A stretch of 64,000 nt of DNA from Streptomyces rubradiris. Its GTDB lineage: Bacteria; Actinomycetota; Actinomycetes; Streptomycetales; Streptomycetaceae. The stretch is from assembly GCF_016860525.1 (NCBI RefSeq), contig NZ_BNEA01000001.1:806001-870000 (forward strand), written 5' to 3'. The notes below the pieces were generated by a model, which did not search any database, was not told where the DNA came from, and saw only the letters and a program-made list of their open reading frames with translations. A program made the translations under genes and the position numbers. This document shows, piece by piece, positions 8,181 through 16,233 of this stretch; within the stretch, counting starts at the first letter, position 1; every line of letters starts with the position of its first letter.

Positions 8181-9644
8181 ATGACCGAAGTGCTCCTCCT
8201 CCTGGTGGCGATCCTGCTGTCGCTGGCCTGCGGCGCCTTCGTGGCGGCCGAGTTCTCGCTGACCACGGTGGAACGCGGCGAGCTGGAGCGGGCCGCCGCC
8301 CGCGGCGAGCGCGGTGCCGCGGGCGCCCTGAAGGCCGTACGGAACCTGACGTTCCAGCTCTCCGGCGCCCAGCTCGGCATCACCGTCACCAACCTGGTGG
8401 TCGGCATGCTCGCCGAGCCCTCGATCGCCAAACTGCTCGCCGGGCCGTTCACGGCGCTGGGGCTGTCCCGCGCCACGGCGGGCTCGATCGCGCTGGTGCT
8501 GGGCACGGCCCTGTCGACGGTCGTCCTGATGGTCGTCGGCGAGCTGGTGCCGAAGAACTGGGCGATCTCCTCGCCGCTGGCCATGGCCAAGCGGGTGGGC
8601 AACGCCCAGCGCTGGTTCAGCGCGGCCTTCCGGCCCTTCATCACCCACCTGAACAACACGGCCAACCACTTCGTGCGCCGGCTCGGCGTCGAACCGGCCG
8701 AGGAGCTGGCCTCCGCGCGCGGCCCGCAGGAGCTGGCCGCCCTCGCCCGGCACTCCGCCAAGGAGGGCGCGCTGGAGCCGGACACCGCGGAGCTGTTCGT
8801 CCGCACCCTGAACCTGGCCGACCTCACGGCCGAGAACGTGATGACGCCGCGCGTGCAGGTCGTCGCCCTCGACATGCAGGCCACCTGCGAGGACGTGGCC
8901 AACGCCACCCGGGCCACCGGCCTGTCCCGGTTCCCGGTCTACCGGGGCAGCCTGGACTCCGTCGTCGGCACCGCCCACATCAAGGACGTGCTGGCCGTCC
9001 CCGCCGACCAGCGGCGCCACCGCACGGTCGCGCAGATCATGCGCGAGCCGCTGCTGGTGCCCGAGTCGCTGACCGTCGACCGGCTGCTGGACCGGCTCGG
9101 CGGCCGGCGCACCATGGCCGTCGTCATCGACGAGTACGGCGGCACGGCCGGCGTGGCCACCCTGGAGGACATCGTGGAGGAGGTCGTCGGCGAGGTGCGG
9201 GACGAGCACGACCCGCACGAGACGGCCGACCTCGCCCCGGCCGGCGCCGACGAGGCGGGCCGCGCCCTGTACGCGGCGGACGGCGCCGTCCGCACCGACC
9301 AGCTCGCGCGCGTGGGACTGCGCGCGCCCGAGGGGCCGTACGAGACGCTGGCCGGCCTGGTCGCCACCGAGCTGGGCCGGATACCCGCCGCGGGCGACAG
9401 CGTCGAGGTGGCCGGCTGGTGCCTGGACGTCGTGGACGCCTCCGGCCGCCGGGCCGCCCGGCTGCTGCTGCACGCGCCCCTGGACGACGAACGGACCGGC
9501 ACGGCCGGTCAGGACGGCGGGACGAGGCGGGGCTCCGGGACCAGGCGGCGGGACAGGACCGCCCGCCACGGGGCCGACGGGACCGGACGCGGTCACGGGG
9601 CCGGGGCCGATGAGGCCCGCGGGACACGGGAGGGGACGCGATGA
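8181..9644 (+). CDS. CNNM/CorC-type membrane protein (DUF21-CBS-CorC_HlyC)
   Basis: Integral membrane protein of 487 aa of the hemolysin C/CorC family, linked to Mg/Co handling or membrane ion homeostasis. The DUF21 transmembrane domain covers roughly residues 1-190 (LLLLVAILLSLACGAFVAAEFSL, then further hydrophobic segments and VVGELVPKNWAI). It is followed by a CBS pair (VMTPRVQVVALD and TMAVVIDEYGGTAGVATLED) and a C-terminal CorC_HlyC domain. The last about 45 residues are a highly charged Arg/Gly/Thr tail. The stop overlaps the next gene as ATGA, so the two paralogues are translationally coupled. Confidence 0.9.
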   Translation: MTEVLLLLVAILLSLACGAFVAAEFSLTTVERGELERAAARGERGAAGALKAVRNLTFQLSGAQLGITVTNLVVGMLAEPSIAKLLAGPFTALGLSRATAGSIALVLGTALSTVVLMVVGELVPKNWAISSPLAMAKRVGNAQRWFSAAFRPFITHLNNTANHFVRRLGVEPAEELASARGPQELAALARHSAKEGALEPDTAELFVRTLNLADLTAENVMTPRVQVVALDMQATCEDVANATRATGLSRFPVYRGSLDSVVGTAHIKDVLAVPADQRRHRTVAQIMREPLLVPESLTVDRLLDRLGGRRTMAVVIDEYGGTAGVATLEDIVEEVVGEVRDEHDPHETADLAPAGADEAGRALYAADGAVRTDQLARVGLRAPEGPYETLAGLVATELGRIPAAGDSVEVAGWCLDVVDASGRRAARLLLHAPLDDERTGTAGQDGGTRRGSGTRRRDRTARHGADGTGRGHGAGADEARGTREGTR

Positions 9645-10660
9645 CCGTCGTACAACTGCTGATCGGCCTGTCGACCCTCGTCGTCAACGCCTTCTTCGTG
9701 GGCGCCGAGTTCGCCCTGATCTCGGTGCGCCGCTCCCAGATCGAGCCGCTGGCCCAGGAGGGCGACCGCCGCGCCCGCAGCGTGCTGTGGGGGCTGGAGC
9801 ACGTGTCCGCGCTGCTGGCCGCCGCGCAGCTCGGCATCACGCTGTGCACGCTGGTGCTCGGCGTGGTCGCCGAGCCGGCGATCGCGCACCTGCTGGAGCC
9901 GGTGTTCCACGCGGTGGGCGTGCCGTCGGGCGCCGGTCACGCCGTGTCCTTCGTGATCGCGCTGACCCTCGCCACCTATCTGCACATGCTGCTCGGCGAG
10001 ATGGTCCCCAAGAACATCGCGCTGGCCGAACCGGTGCGCAGCGCGCTGCTGCTCGGCCCGCCACTGGTCGCGCTCTCCCGGGCGCTGCGCCCGGTGATCT
10101 TCGCGATCAACGCGTTCGCCAACGGGCTGCTGAAGCTGTTGCGGGTGGAGGCCAGGAACGAGGTGTCGGCCACCTTCACGGACGCCGAACTCGCCGAGAT
10201 CGTCAAGGACGCCGGCCAGGCGGGCCTGATCGACAACCGGGCGCAGGAGCGCCTGCACGACGCCCTGGAGCTGGGCAGCCGGCCGGTGCGGGACGTGGTC
10301 GTGCCCTTGCGCCGGGTGGTGTATGCGCGCGTCGGCGTCACCCCTGAGCAGGTGGAGCGGCTGTCGGCCGAGTCCGGGTTCTCCCGTTTCCCGGTGGTCG
10401 ACAACGGGCGGCGGATCGTGGGTTATCTGCACGTGAAGGACGCGCTGGACGCCTCGCCCCGGGACATGCCGTTCCGGCTGCGGGACATGCGGCCCATCGC
10501 GCGGGTCCGGGAGAGCACCCCGCTGGACGACGTGCTCACCGCGATGCGCGGCAGCCGTACCCACCTCGCCGCGGTACTCGGCGAGGACGGCCGGCTGGCG
10601 GGCCTGGTGACCATGGAGGACGTGCTGCGGCAACTGTTCGGCCAGCCCGCGGCGGGGTGA
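9641..10660 (+). CDS. Second CNNM/CorC-type membrane protein (DUF21-CBS)
   Basis: Membrane protein of 339 aa, paralogue of the preceding gene. It has the DUF21 domain (LIGLSTLVVNAFFVGAEFALISV, QLGITLCTLVLG, LLGEMVPKNIAL) and a CBS pair (VVPLRRVVYARVG, THLAAVLGEDGRLAGLVTMEDVL). It stops right after the CBS domain and lacks the C-terminal CorC_HlyC domain, which is the usual layout for the second member of such pairs in Streptomyces. ATG 9641 overlaps the upstream stop. The two products may form a heteromer (inference). Confidence 0.9.
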   Translation: MTVVQLLIGLSTLVVNAFFVGAEFALISVRRSQIEPLAQEGDRRARSVLWGLEHVSALLAAAQLGITLCTLVLGVVAEPAIAHLLEPVFHAVGVPSGAGHAVSFVIALTLATYLHMLLGEMVPKNIALAEPVRSALLLGPPLVALSRALRPVIFAINAFANGLLKLLRVEARNEVSATFTDAELAEIVKDAGQAGLIDNRAQERLHDALELGSRPVRDVVVPLRRVVYARVGVTPEQVERLSAESGFSRFPVVDNGRRIVGYLHVKDALDASPRDMPFRLRDMRPIARVRESTPLDDVLTAMRGSRTHLAAVLGEDGRLAGLVTMEDVLRQLFGQPAAG

Positions 10661-10703
10661 CGCCCGGGGGCGGACGCGGGGCTGCGGGGCGATCGAGCGG
10701 GGG

Positions 10704-10803
10704 GCGTGCACGGGGCTCCGGGGGCGACCGAGCGGGGGTGTGCGCGAGGGCTCCGGGGCGACCGACCGGAGGCGTGCGCGAGGGCTCCGGGGCGACCGAC
10801 CGG
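10704..10803. repeat. Three degenerate tandem units of about 33 bp
   Basis: The segment GCGTGCRCGRGGCTCCGGGG followed by GCGACCGANCGG occurs three times (10704-10738, 10739-10770, 10771-10803). It fills most of the gap between the second CorC gene and the GDSL gene. It shows no coding signal and no stable hairpin of its own. It resembles in style the repeats at 21.1 and 46.5 kb. Confidence 0.75.
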
Positions 10804-10836
10804 CGGGTATGGCGCCGGGATAGCATCGCTGTCGCC

Positions 10837-11625
10837 ATGCACACGAATCCCACCACTCCCCCGTACACCAGCCTGGTCGCCGTCGGCGACTCCTTCACCG
10901 AGGGCATGTCGGACCTGCTGCCCGACGGCTCCTACCGGGGCTGGGCGGACGTCCTCGCCGCACGGATGGCCGCCCGCACGCCCGGGTTCCGCTACGCCAA
11001 CCTGGCCGTCCGCGGGAAGCTGATCGGGCAGATCGTCGACGAGCAGGTGGAGGTGGCGGCGGCCATGCGGGCCGACGTCGTCACCCTGGTCGGCGGGCTG
11101 AACGACACCCTGCGTCCCAAGTGCGACATGATCCGGGTCCGGGATCTGCTCACCGAGGCAGTGGAGCGGCTGGCGCCCTCCTGCGGGCGACTTGTGCTGA
11201 TGCGCAGCCCCGGCCGCCAGGGCCCGGTGCTGGAGCGGTTCCGGCCGCGCATGGAGCAGCTGTTCGCCTGCGTGGAGGAGCTGGCCGGCAAGCACGGCGC
11301 CGTGGTGGTCGACCTGTACGGAGCGCCCGCGCTGGCGGACCCCCGGCTGTGGGACGTGGACCGGCTGCACCTGACGGCGGAGGGACACCGCCGGGTCGCC
11401 GAGGCGGTGTGGCAGACGCTCGGATACGAGCCGGAGGACGCCGAGTGGCACGTGCCGCTGCCGGCGACGGCCCCGCCGGACTGGGTGGCCCGCCGGATCG
11501 CCGACGTACGGTTCGCCCGGCAGCACCTGCTGCCGTGGATAGGCCGCCGCCTCACCGGCCGCTCCTCCGGCGACGGCCGCCCGCCCAAGCGCCCGGAACT
11601 GCTGCCCTACGAGGCTCGCGCCTAG
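10837..11625 (+). CDS. SGNH/GDSL-family hydrolase
   Basis: Esterase/lipase-type hydrolase of 262 aa. The SGNH blocks are clear: block I VAVGDSFTEG (catalytic Ser near residue 19), block III GGLND, and the closing DVDRLHLTAEGHRRVAEAV with the Asp-His pair. There is no signal peptide, so it is probably cytoplasmic. I chose ATG 10837 because the longer open frame upstream runs through the repeat array. The substrate cannot be told from sequence. The C-terminus is basic and Pro-rich. Confidence 0.9.
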   Translation: MHTNPTTPPYTSLVAVGDSFTEGMSDLLPDGSYRGWADVLAARMAARTPGFRYANLAVRGKLIGQIVDEQVEVAAAMRADVVTLVGGLNDTLRPKCDMIRVRDLLTEAVERLAPSCGRLVLMRSPGRQGPVLERFRPRMEQLFACVEELAGKHGAVVVDLYGAPALADPRLWDVDRLHLTAEGHRRVAEAVWQTLGYEPEDAEWHVPLPATAPPDWVARRIADVRFARQHLLPWIGRRLTGRSSGDGRPPKRPELLPYEARA

Positions 11626-11708
11626 CGTCGACGTACTCCGCCGTTCGTAGGGCTGTACGACTCTCCGGGGGTGCGCGGGACATGGCCCGCCGCATGTGCC
11701 GTCGGCGG

Positions 11709-11882
11709 CTACCGGCGCGTGAGGCCGTACCGGTACCACTGGGAGGCGGCTACCGCTGCCGCCGCCGCGCCCCAGCATGCCCAGAGGGCGGGGTGCACCG
11801 TCCCGAGGGTGCCGGCCGCGGCGAGCGTGGCGCCGCCGGCGGCGACGGCGAGGGCGTCGCCGTATCGGATGAGTTTCTTCAT
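11709..11882 (-). CDS. Small hydrophobic protein of 57 aa
   Basis: A short leftward gene missed by length cut-offs. ATG 11882 is preceded by GAAAGGGGGA at good spacing. The product begins MKKLIRYGDALAVAAGG and has two hydrophobic stretches: about residues 9-26, Ala/Gly/Leu-rich, and about 30-47, containing ALWACWGAAAAAVAAS. It ends in WYRYGLTRR, which is basic. Third codon positions are almost all G or C, as in real genes here. It is probably a small membrane protein of unknown role. It diverges from purB. Confidence 0.65.
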   Translation of the reverse strand: MKKLIRYGDALAVAAGGATLAAAGTLGTVHPALWACWGAAAAAVAASQWYRYGLTRR

Positions 11883-12073
11883 GCGTCCCCCTTTCCTGGG
11901 TCAGTGTGACGTGCTCGTGGCAAACTGGGGAACCCCCGGAGGGCAACCCACGCGCCCGCGACCCCTCCTGCGGACGGGCCCGCGAAGACCTGCGCAGCAA
12001 CCCGTTGACCTGTACTTTCCTACATCCCTGGACGGTACGGACCCTGTATGGACGGACGGTAAACTCTGGACAC

Positions 12074-13516
12074 GTGACTTCAGCGCCCGCCAAGCCCCGC
12101 ATCCCGAACGTCCTCGCCGGACGGTACGCCTCCGCCGAGCTCGCCACGCTCTGGTCGCCCGAGCAGAAGGTGAGGCTGGAGCGCCGGCTCTGGCTCGCCG
12201 TGCTGCGGGCCCAGAAGGACCTCGGCATCGAGGTGCCGGACGAGGCGATCGCCGACTACGAACGCGTCCTGGACACCGTCGACCTGGCCTCGATCGCCGA
12301 GCGCGAGAAGGTCACCCGGCACGACGTGAAGGCGCGGATCGAGGAGTTCAACGACCTCGCCGGGCACGAGCACGTGCACAAGGGCATGACCTCCCGTGAC
12401 CTCACGGAGAACGTCGAGCAGCTGCAGATCCGGCTCTCGCTGGAGCTGATGCGGGACCGCACGGTGGCCGTGCTGGCGCGCCTGGGCAAGCTGGCCGGCG
12501 AGTACGCCGAGCTGGTCATGGCCGGCCGCTCGCACAACGTGGCCGCGCAGGCCACCACCCTCGGCAAGCGGTTCGCGACCGCCGCCGACGAGCTGCTCGT
12601 CGCCTACGGCCGCGTCGAGGAGCTGCTCGGCCGCTACCCGCTGCGCGGCATCAAGGGCCCGGTGGGCACGGCGCAGGACATGCTGGACCTGCTGGGCGGG
12701 GACGCCGCCAAGCTCGCCGAGCTGGAGCAGCGCATCGCGGGCCACCTGGGCTTCTCGCAGGCCTTCACCTCCGTCGGCCAGGTCTACCCGCGCTCGCTGG
12801 ACTACGAGGTCGTCACCACGCTGGTGCAGCTCGCGGCGGCCCCGTCGTCGCTGGCCAAGACGATCCGGCTGATGGCCGGCCACGAGCTGGTCACCGAGGG
12901 CTTCAAGCCGGGCCAGGTCGGCTCCTCGGCGATGCCGCACAAGATGAACACCCGCTCCTGCGAGCGCGTCAACGGCCTGATGGTGATCCTGCGCGGCTAC
13001 GCCTCGATGACCGGCGAGCTGGCGGGCGACCAGTGGAACGAGGGCGACGTGTCCTGCTCGGTGGTGCGCCGGGTCGCCCTGCCGGACGCCTTCTTCGCCC
13101 TGGACGGCCTGCTGGAGACGTTCCTGACGGTGCTCGACGAGTTCGGCGCGTTCCCCGCGGTGATCGCCCGTGAACTGGACCGCTACCTGCCGTTCCTGGC
13201 GACCACCAAGGTGCTGATGGGCGCGGTGCGGGCCGGCGTCGGCCGGGAGGTCGCGCACGAGGCGATCAAGGAGAACGCGGTCGCCACCGCGCTGGCGATG
13301 CGCGAGCAGGGTGCCGAGCGCAACGACCTGCTCGACAAGCTCGCCGCCGACGAGCGCCTGCCGCTCGACCGGGAGCGCCTGGCCGAGCTGATGGCCGACA
13401 AGCTGTCCTTCACCGGCGCCGCCGCCGGTCAGGTCGGCGCGGTCGTCGCCCGGATCGAGGAGATCGTGAAGCAGCACCCCGAGGCGGCCGGCTACACCCC
13501 CGGAGCGATCCTCTGA
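12074..13516 (+). CDS. purB: Adenylosuccinate lyase
   Basis: Fumarase/aspartase-superfamily enzyme of 480 aa acting twice in purine synthesis: SAICAR to AICAR, and adenylosuccinate to AMP. The signature GSSAMPHKMN with the catalytic Ser loop is intact, as are GMTSRDLTENVEQ and GRSHNVAAQATTLGKR. The start is GTG 12074 (VTSAPAKPRIPNVLAGRYAS), giving the usual actinomycete length; longer in-frame starts upstream would add sequence with no homology. The next gene begins inside its stop codon. Confidence 0.96.
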   Translation: MTSAPAKPRIPNVLAGRYASAELATLWSPEQKVRLERRLWLAVLRAQKDLGIEVPDEAIADYERVLDTVDLASIAEREKVTRHDVKARIEEFNDLAGHEHVHKGMTSRDLTENVEQLQIRLSLELMRDRTVAVLARLGKLAGEYAELVMAGRSHNVAAQATTLGKRFATAADELLVAYGRVEELLGRYPLRGIKGPVGTAQDMLDLLGGDAAKLAELEQRIAGHLGFSQAFTSVGQVYPRSLDYEVVTTLVQLAAAPSSLAKTIRLMAGHELVTEGFKPGQVGSSAMPHKMNTRSCERVNGLMVILRGYASMTGELAGDQWNEGDVSCSVVRRVALPDAFFALDGLLETFLTVLDEFGAFPAVIARELDRYLPFLATTKVLMGAVRAGVGREVAHEAIKENAVATALAMREQGAERNDLLDKLAADERLPLDRERLAELMADKLSFTGAAAGQVGAVVARIEEIVKQHPEAAGYTPGAIL

Positions 13517-14082
13517 CCCGCGCGCCCCGCACCCCGCGCCTCACCCAGGCGGAGCTGGAGGCCGCCCGCGACCGTCTCGTCCCGGACGTGGTCGCGGACG
13601 GCCTCCGCGTGCTGTTCTGCGGCATCAACCCGGGGCTGATGTCGGCCGCGACCGGCCACCACTTCGCCCGCCCCGGCAACCGCTTCTGGCCGGTGCTGCA
13701 CCGCTCCGGCTTCACGCCCCGGCTGCTGATCCCCGCCGAGCAGCACGAGCTGCTGACGTACGGGCTCGGCATCACCAACGTCGTGGCCCGGGCGACCGCG
13801 CGGGCGGACGAGCTGACCGCCGAGGAGTACGTCGAGGGCGGGCGGCTGCTGGCCGAGAAGGTGACGCGGCTGCGGCCGGGATGGCTGGCCGTCGTCGGCG
13901 TGACCGCCTACCGCGCCGCCTTCGGCGACCGCACGGCCAAGGTGGGTCCGCAGGAGCGGACCATCGGCGGCACCAGGATCTGGGTCCTGCCCAACCCCAG
14001 CGGGCTGAACGCGCACTGGAGCCCCGCAGCGATGGCGGAGGAGTTCCGGCGGCTGCGCGAGGCGGCCGGCGTGCCCGGCTGA
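13513..14082 (+). CDS. mug: G/U mismatch-specific DNA glycosylase, possible CTG start
   Basis: DNA repair enzyme of the Mug/TDG family removing uracil or thymine from G:U/G:T mispairs. The active-site motif is GINPGLMSAATGHHFARPGNRFW and the second loop is LPNPSGLNAHWSP. The first ATG/GTG/TTG in frame is GTG 13588 (about 164 aa), but that would drop a plausible conserved N-terminus (TPRLTQAELEAARDRLVPDV). No other standard start exists upstream. CTG 13513 overlaps the purB stop as CTGA, mimicking the common ATGA coupling, and gives 189 aa. I report the longer form; the minimum form is 13588-14082. Confidence 0.85.
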   Translation: MTRAPRTPRLTQAELEAARDRLVPDVVADGLRVLFCGINPGLMSAATGHHFARPGNRFWPVLHRSGFTPRLLIPAEQHELLTYGLGITNVVARATARADELTAEEYVEGGRLLAEKVTRLRPGWLAVVGVTAYRAAFGDRTAKVGPQERTIGGTRIWVLPNPSGLNAHWSPAAMAEEFRRLREAAGVPG

Positions 14083-14228
14083 CCCGCCCGACGCCCGGGA
14101 GGCCCCGGAAGGCGCCCTGGCCGCGGCACCGTCGTCAATCGGCCATCACCCGGAACGCCTCATCGTTCACTGTCGTACGTCTGTACGCGCCTCGATCCAC
14201 CGGTGTACGGTCTCGGGCCGATGGGCTT

Positions 14229-14242
14229 TGGGAGCGCTCCCA
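14229..14242. promoter_or_regulatory. CebR-type operator upstream of the cellulase gene
   Basis: TGGGAGCGCTCCCA is a perfect 14-bp palindrome and matches the known CebR operator of Streptomyces, bound by the LacI-family repressor of cello-oligosaccharide utilisation. It lies 35 bp upstream of the cellulase TTG start and downstream of promoter-like AT-richer DNA, as expected for repression released by cellobiose. Confidence 0.9.
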
Positions 14243-14277
14243 TCGTGCTGTTCCCGCTTCACACGAGGAGGAACGCT

Positions 14278-15669
14278 TTGAAACGCATTGTGGCCCTGCT
14301 GGCGACCTGCGCCACGGCCGTGGGCCTGACGACACTGCTCAGCCCCCAGCCTGCGGCGGCCGCCGCAGGCTGCAAGGTCGACTACACCGTCACCAGCCAG
14401 TGGCAGGGCGGCTTCCAGGCCGGAGTGAAGATCACCAACCTGGGCGACCCGGTCACCGGATGGACGCTGAAGTTCGCCCTGCCCGACTCCGGCCAGAAGC
14501 TCGTCCAGGGCTGGAACGCCACCTGGTCGCAGTCCGGTTCCACGGTCAGCGCCGCCGGCATCGACTGGAACCGCACCCTGGCCACCGGCGCGTCGACCGA
14601 CCTCGGCTTCGTCGGCTCCTTCACCGGCTCCAACCCCAAGCCCTCGGCGTTCACGCTCAACGGCGTCGCCTGCACCGGCTCCGTGGTGGACCCGCCGCCG
14701 GACCCCGACCCCAACCCCGACCCGGGCACCGGCACGCCCGTGGGCGTCAACGGACAGCTGCACGTCTGCGGCGTCAACCTGTGCAACCAGTACAACCGCC
14801 CCATCCAGCTGCGGGGCATGAGCACGCACGGCATCCAGTGGTTCAGCAAGTGCTACAACAACGCGTCCCTGGACGCGCTGGCGAAGGACTGGAAGTCGGA
14901 CCTGCTGCGCATCGCCATGTACGTGCAGGAGAACGGCTACGAGACCGACCCGGCGGGCTTCACCAGCCGGGTGAACAGCCTCGTCGACATGGCCGAGGCC
15001 CGGGGCATGTACGCCCTGATCGACTTCCACACCCTCACGCCGGGCGACCCCAACTACAACCTGGACCGCGCCAAGACGTTCTTCGCGTCCGTCGCCGCCC
15101 GCAACGCCGCCAAGAAGAACGTGATCTACGAGATCGCCAACGAGCCCAACGGCGTGAGCTGGACGGCCATCAAGAGCTACGCCGAGCAGGTCATCCCGGT
15201 GATCCGGGCCGCCGACCCGGACGCCGTGATCATCGTCGGCACCCGGGGCTGGTCCTCGCTGGGCGTCTCGGACGGCTCCAATGAGACCGAGGTCGTCAAC
15301 AACCCGGTCAACGCCACCAACATCATGTACGCCTTCCACTTCTACGCCGCGAGCCACAAGGACAACTACCGCGCCACGGTGAGCCGGGCGGCCTCGAAGC
15401 TGCCGCTGTTCGTCACCGAGTTCGGCACGGTGAGCGCCACCGGCGGCGGGGCGATGGACCGCACCAGCACCACGGCCTGGCTGGACCTGCTCGACCAGCT
15501 GAAGATCAGCTACGCGAACTGGACCTACTCCGATGCCAACGAGAGCAGCGCGGCGTTCAAGCCCGGCACCTGCGACGGCACCGATTACAGCAGCAGCGGT
15601 GTGCTGAGCGAGTCCGGGGCACTGCTCAAGAGCCGCATCAGCACCGCCGACTCCTTCCCCACCAGCTGA
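14278..15669 (+). CDS. Secreted endoglucanase, CBM2 plus GH5
   Basis: Extracellular endo-1,4-beta-glucanase of 463 aa. A Sec signal peptide covers about residues 1-32 (KRIVALLATCATAVGLTTLL, then cleavage after PAAAAA). A family 2 cellulose-binding module follows (about 34-133, with W residues in SQWQGGFQAG, VTGWTLKF and WNATWSQSG). Next come a Pro/Asp linker (DPPPDPDPNPDPG) and a GH5 catalytic domain (about 155-455) with acid/base E289 in ANEPNG and nucleophile E381 in VTEFGT. The start is TTG 14278 behind GAGGAGGA. A CebR box sits in the promoter and a second one just beyond the terminator. Confidence 0.95.
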   Translation: MKRIVALLATCATAVGLTTLLSPQPAAAAAGCKVDYTVTSQWQGGFQAGVKITNLGDPVTGWTLKFALPDSGQKLVQGWNATWSQSGSTVSAAGIDWNRTLATGASTDLGFVGSFTGSNPKPSAFTLNGVACTGSVVDPPPDPDPNPDPGTGTPVGVNGQLHVCGVNLCNQYNRPIQLRGMSTHGIQWFSKCYNNASLDALAKDWKSDLLRIAMYVQENGYETDPAGFTSRVNSLVDMAEARGMYALIDFHTLTPGDPNYNLDRAKTFFASVAARNAAKKNVIYEIANEPNGVSWTAIKSYAEQVIPVIRAADPDAVIIVGTRGWSSLGVSDGSNETEVVNNPVNATNIMYAFHFYAASHKDNYRATVSRAASKLPLFVTEFGTVSATGGGAMDRTSTTAWLDLLDQLKISYANWTYSDANESSAAFKPGTCDGTDYSSSGVLSESGALLKSRISTADSFPTS

Positions 15670-15676
15670 CCCCGAC

Positions 15677-15701
15677 GGGGCTCCGGCGGGACCGGAGCCC
15701 C
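15677..15701 (+). terminator. Strong hairpin terminator after the cellulase gene
   Basis: GGGGCTCCGG (15677-15686) pairs perfectly with CCGGAGCCCC (15692-15701) around a 5-nt loop, 8 bp after the stop codon. There is no T-run, which is normal in this genome. Confidence 0.8.
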
Positions 15702-15710
15702 GCACCGGCG

Positions 15711-15728
15711 ATTGGGAGCGCTCCCAAT
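15711..15728. promoter_or_regulatory. Second CebR-type palindrome, downstream of the cellulase
   Basis: ATTGGGAGCGCTCCCAAT is a perfect 18-bp palindrome with the same core as the promoter operator. It lies between the cellulase terminator and the stop codon of the convergent gene (15749), so it cannot serve either promoter in the usual way. Confidence 0.85.
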
Positions 15729-15748
15729 CATCACGGCCCGGACCCGTC

Positions 15749-16216
15749 TCACGGCGGGTCCGTCTCCGTCACCACGCCGAGCAGTTGGAAGGGCGACTCC
15801 TTGTCCCACTGGGAGACGCCGAGGGCGACCCAGCGGTCCGGCTCCGGGGTCCGCCACAGCAGGACGTCCGGGACGTGACCGCTGAGCCCGGCCCAGGGTT
15901 CGGCGATCTCCTCGCCCGCCATGGTCCGCTCGAACACGCTGTACAGGCTGAGGTGTTGCGGACCCCCCCACCGTTCGCCCAGCCGCTCGGCGAGCCCGTC
16001 CCGGTCGGCCTCGTACTGCGCCTCCGTCTCCTCCCGTTCGCTGCCGTCGCCCTCCCAGAACCCCTCGCTGGTCCGTAAGGCGGCTATGTGGTAGCCGGGC
16101 CCGCTCTCGCCGTGCTCCGTCCTGCCGGGCACCGCCGGGAACTCCCGGGCGCACAGCAGCTCGATGAGGGTCAGGCTCTCCGCGATGTCCATGCGGTCCA
16201 GTAAAGCGGGCACCAC
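15749..16216 (-). CDS. Hypothetical protein in the ABC exporter operon
   Basis: Soluble protein of 155 aa that I do not recognise. It is acidic, with the central segment ALRTSEGFWEGDGSEREETE and a C-terminal half rich in Trp (AEPWAGLSGHVPDVLLWRTP, RWVALGVSQWD). No membrane segment or known motif is visible. It is third in a leftward operon after the ATPase and permease. GGAGGA (16232-16227) precedes several possible starts: TTG 16222, GTG 16216 and GTG 16213, with ATG 16192 further in. I chose GTG 16216 for spacing. Conserved Streptomyces proteins of this kind exist, but I know of no assigned role. Confidence 0.6.
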   Translation of the reverse strand: MVPALLDRMDIAESLTLIELLCAREFPAVPGRTEHGESGPGYHIAALRTSEGFWEGDGSEREETEAQYEADRDGLAERLGERWGGPQHLSLYSVFERTMAGEEIAEPWAGLSGHVPDVLLWRTPEPDRWVALGVSQWDKESPFQLLGVVTETDPP

Positions 16217-16233
16217 TGACAACTGGTCCTCCG

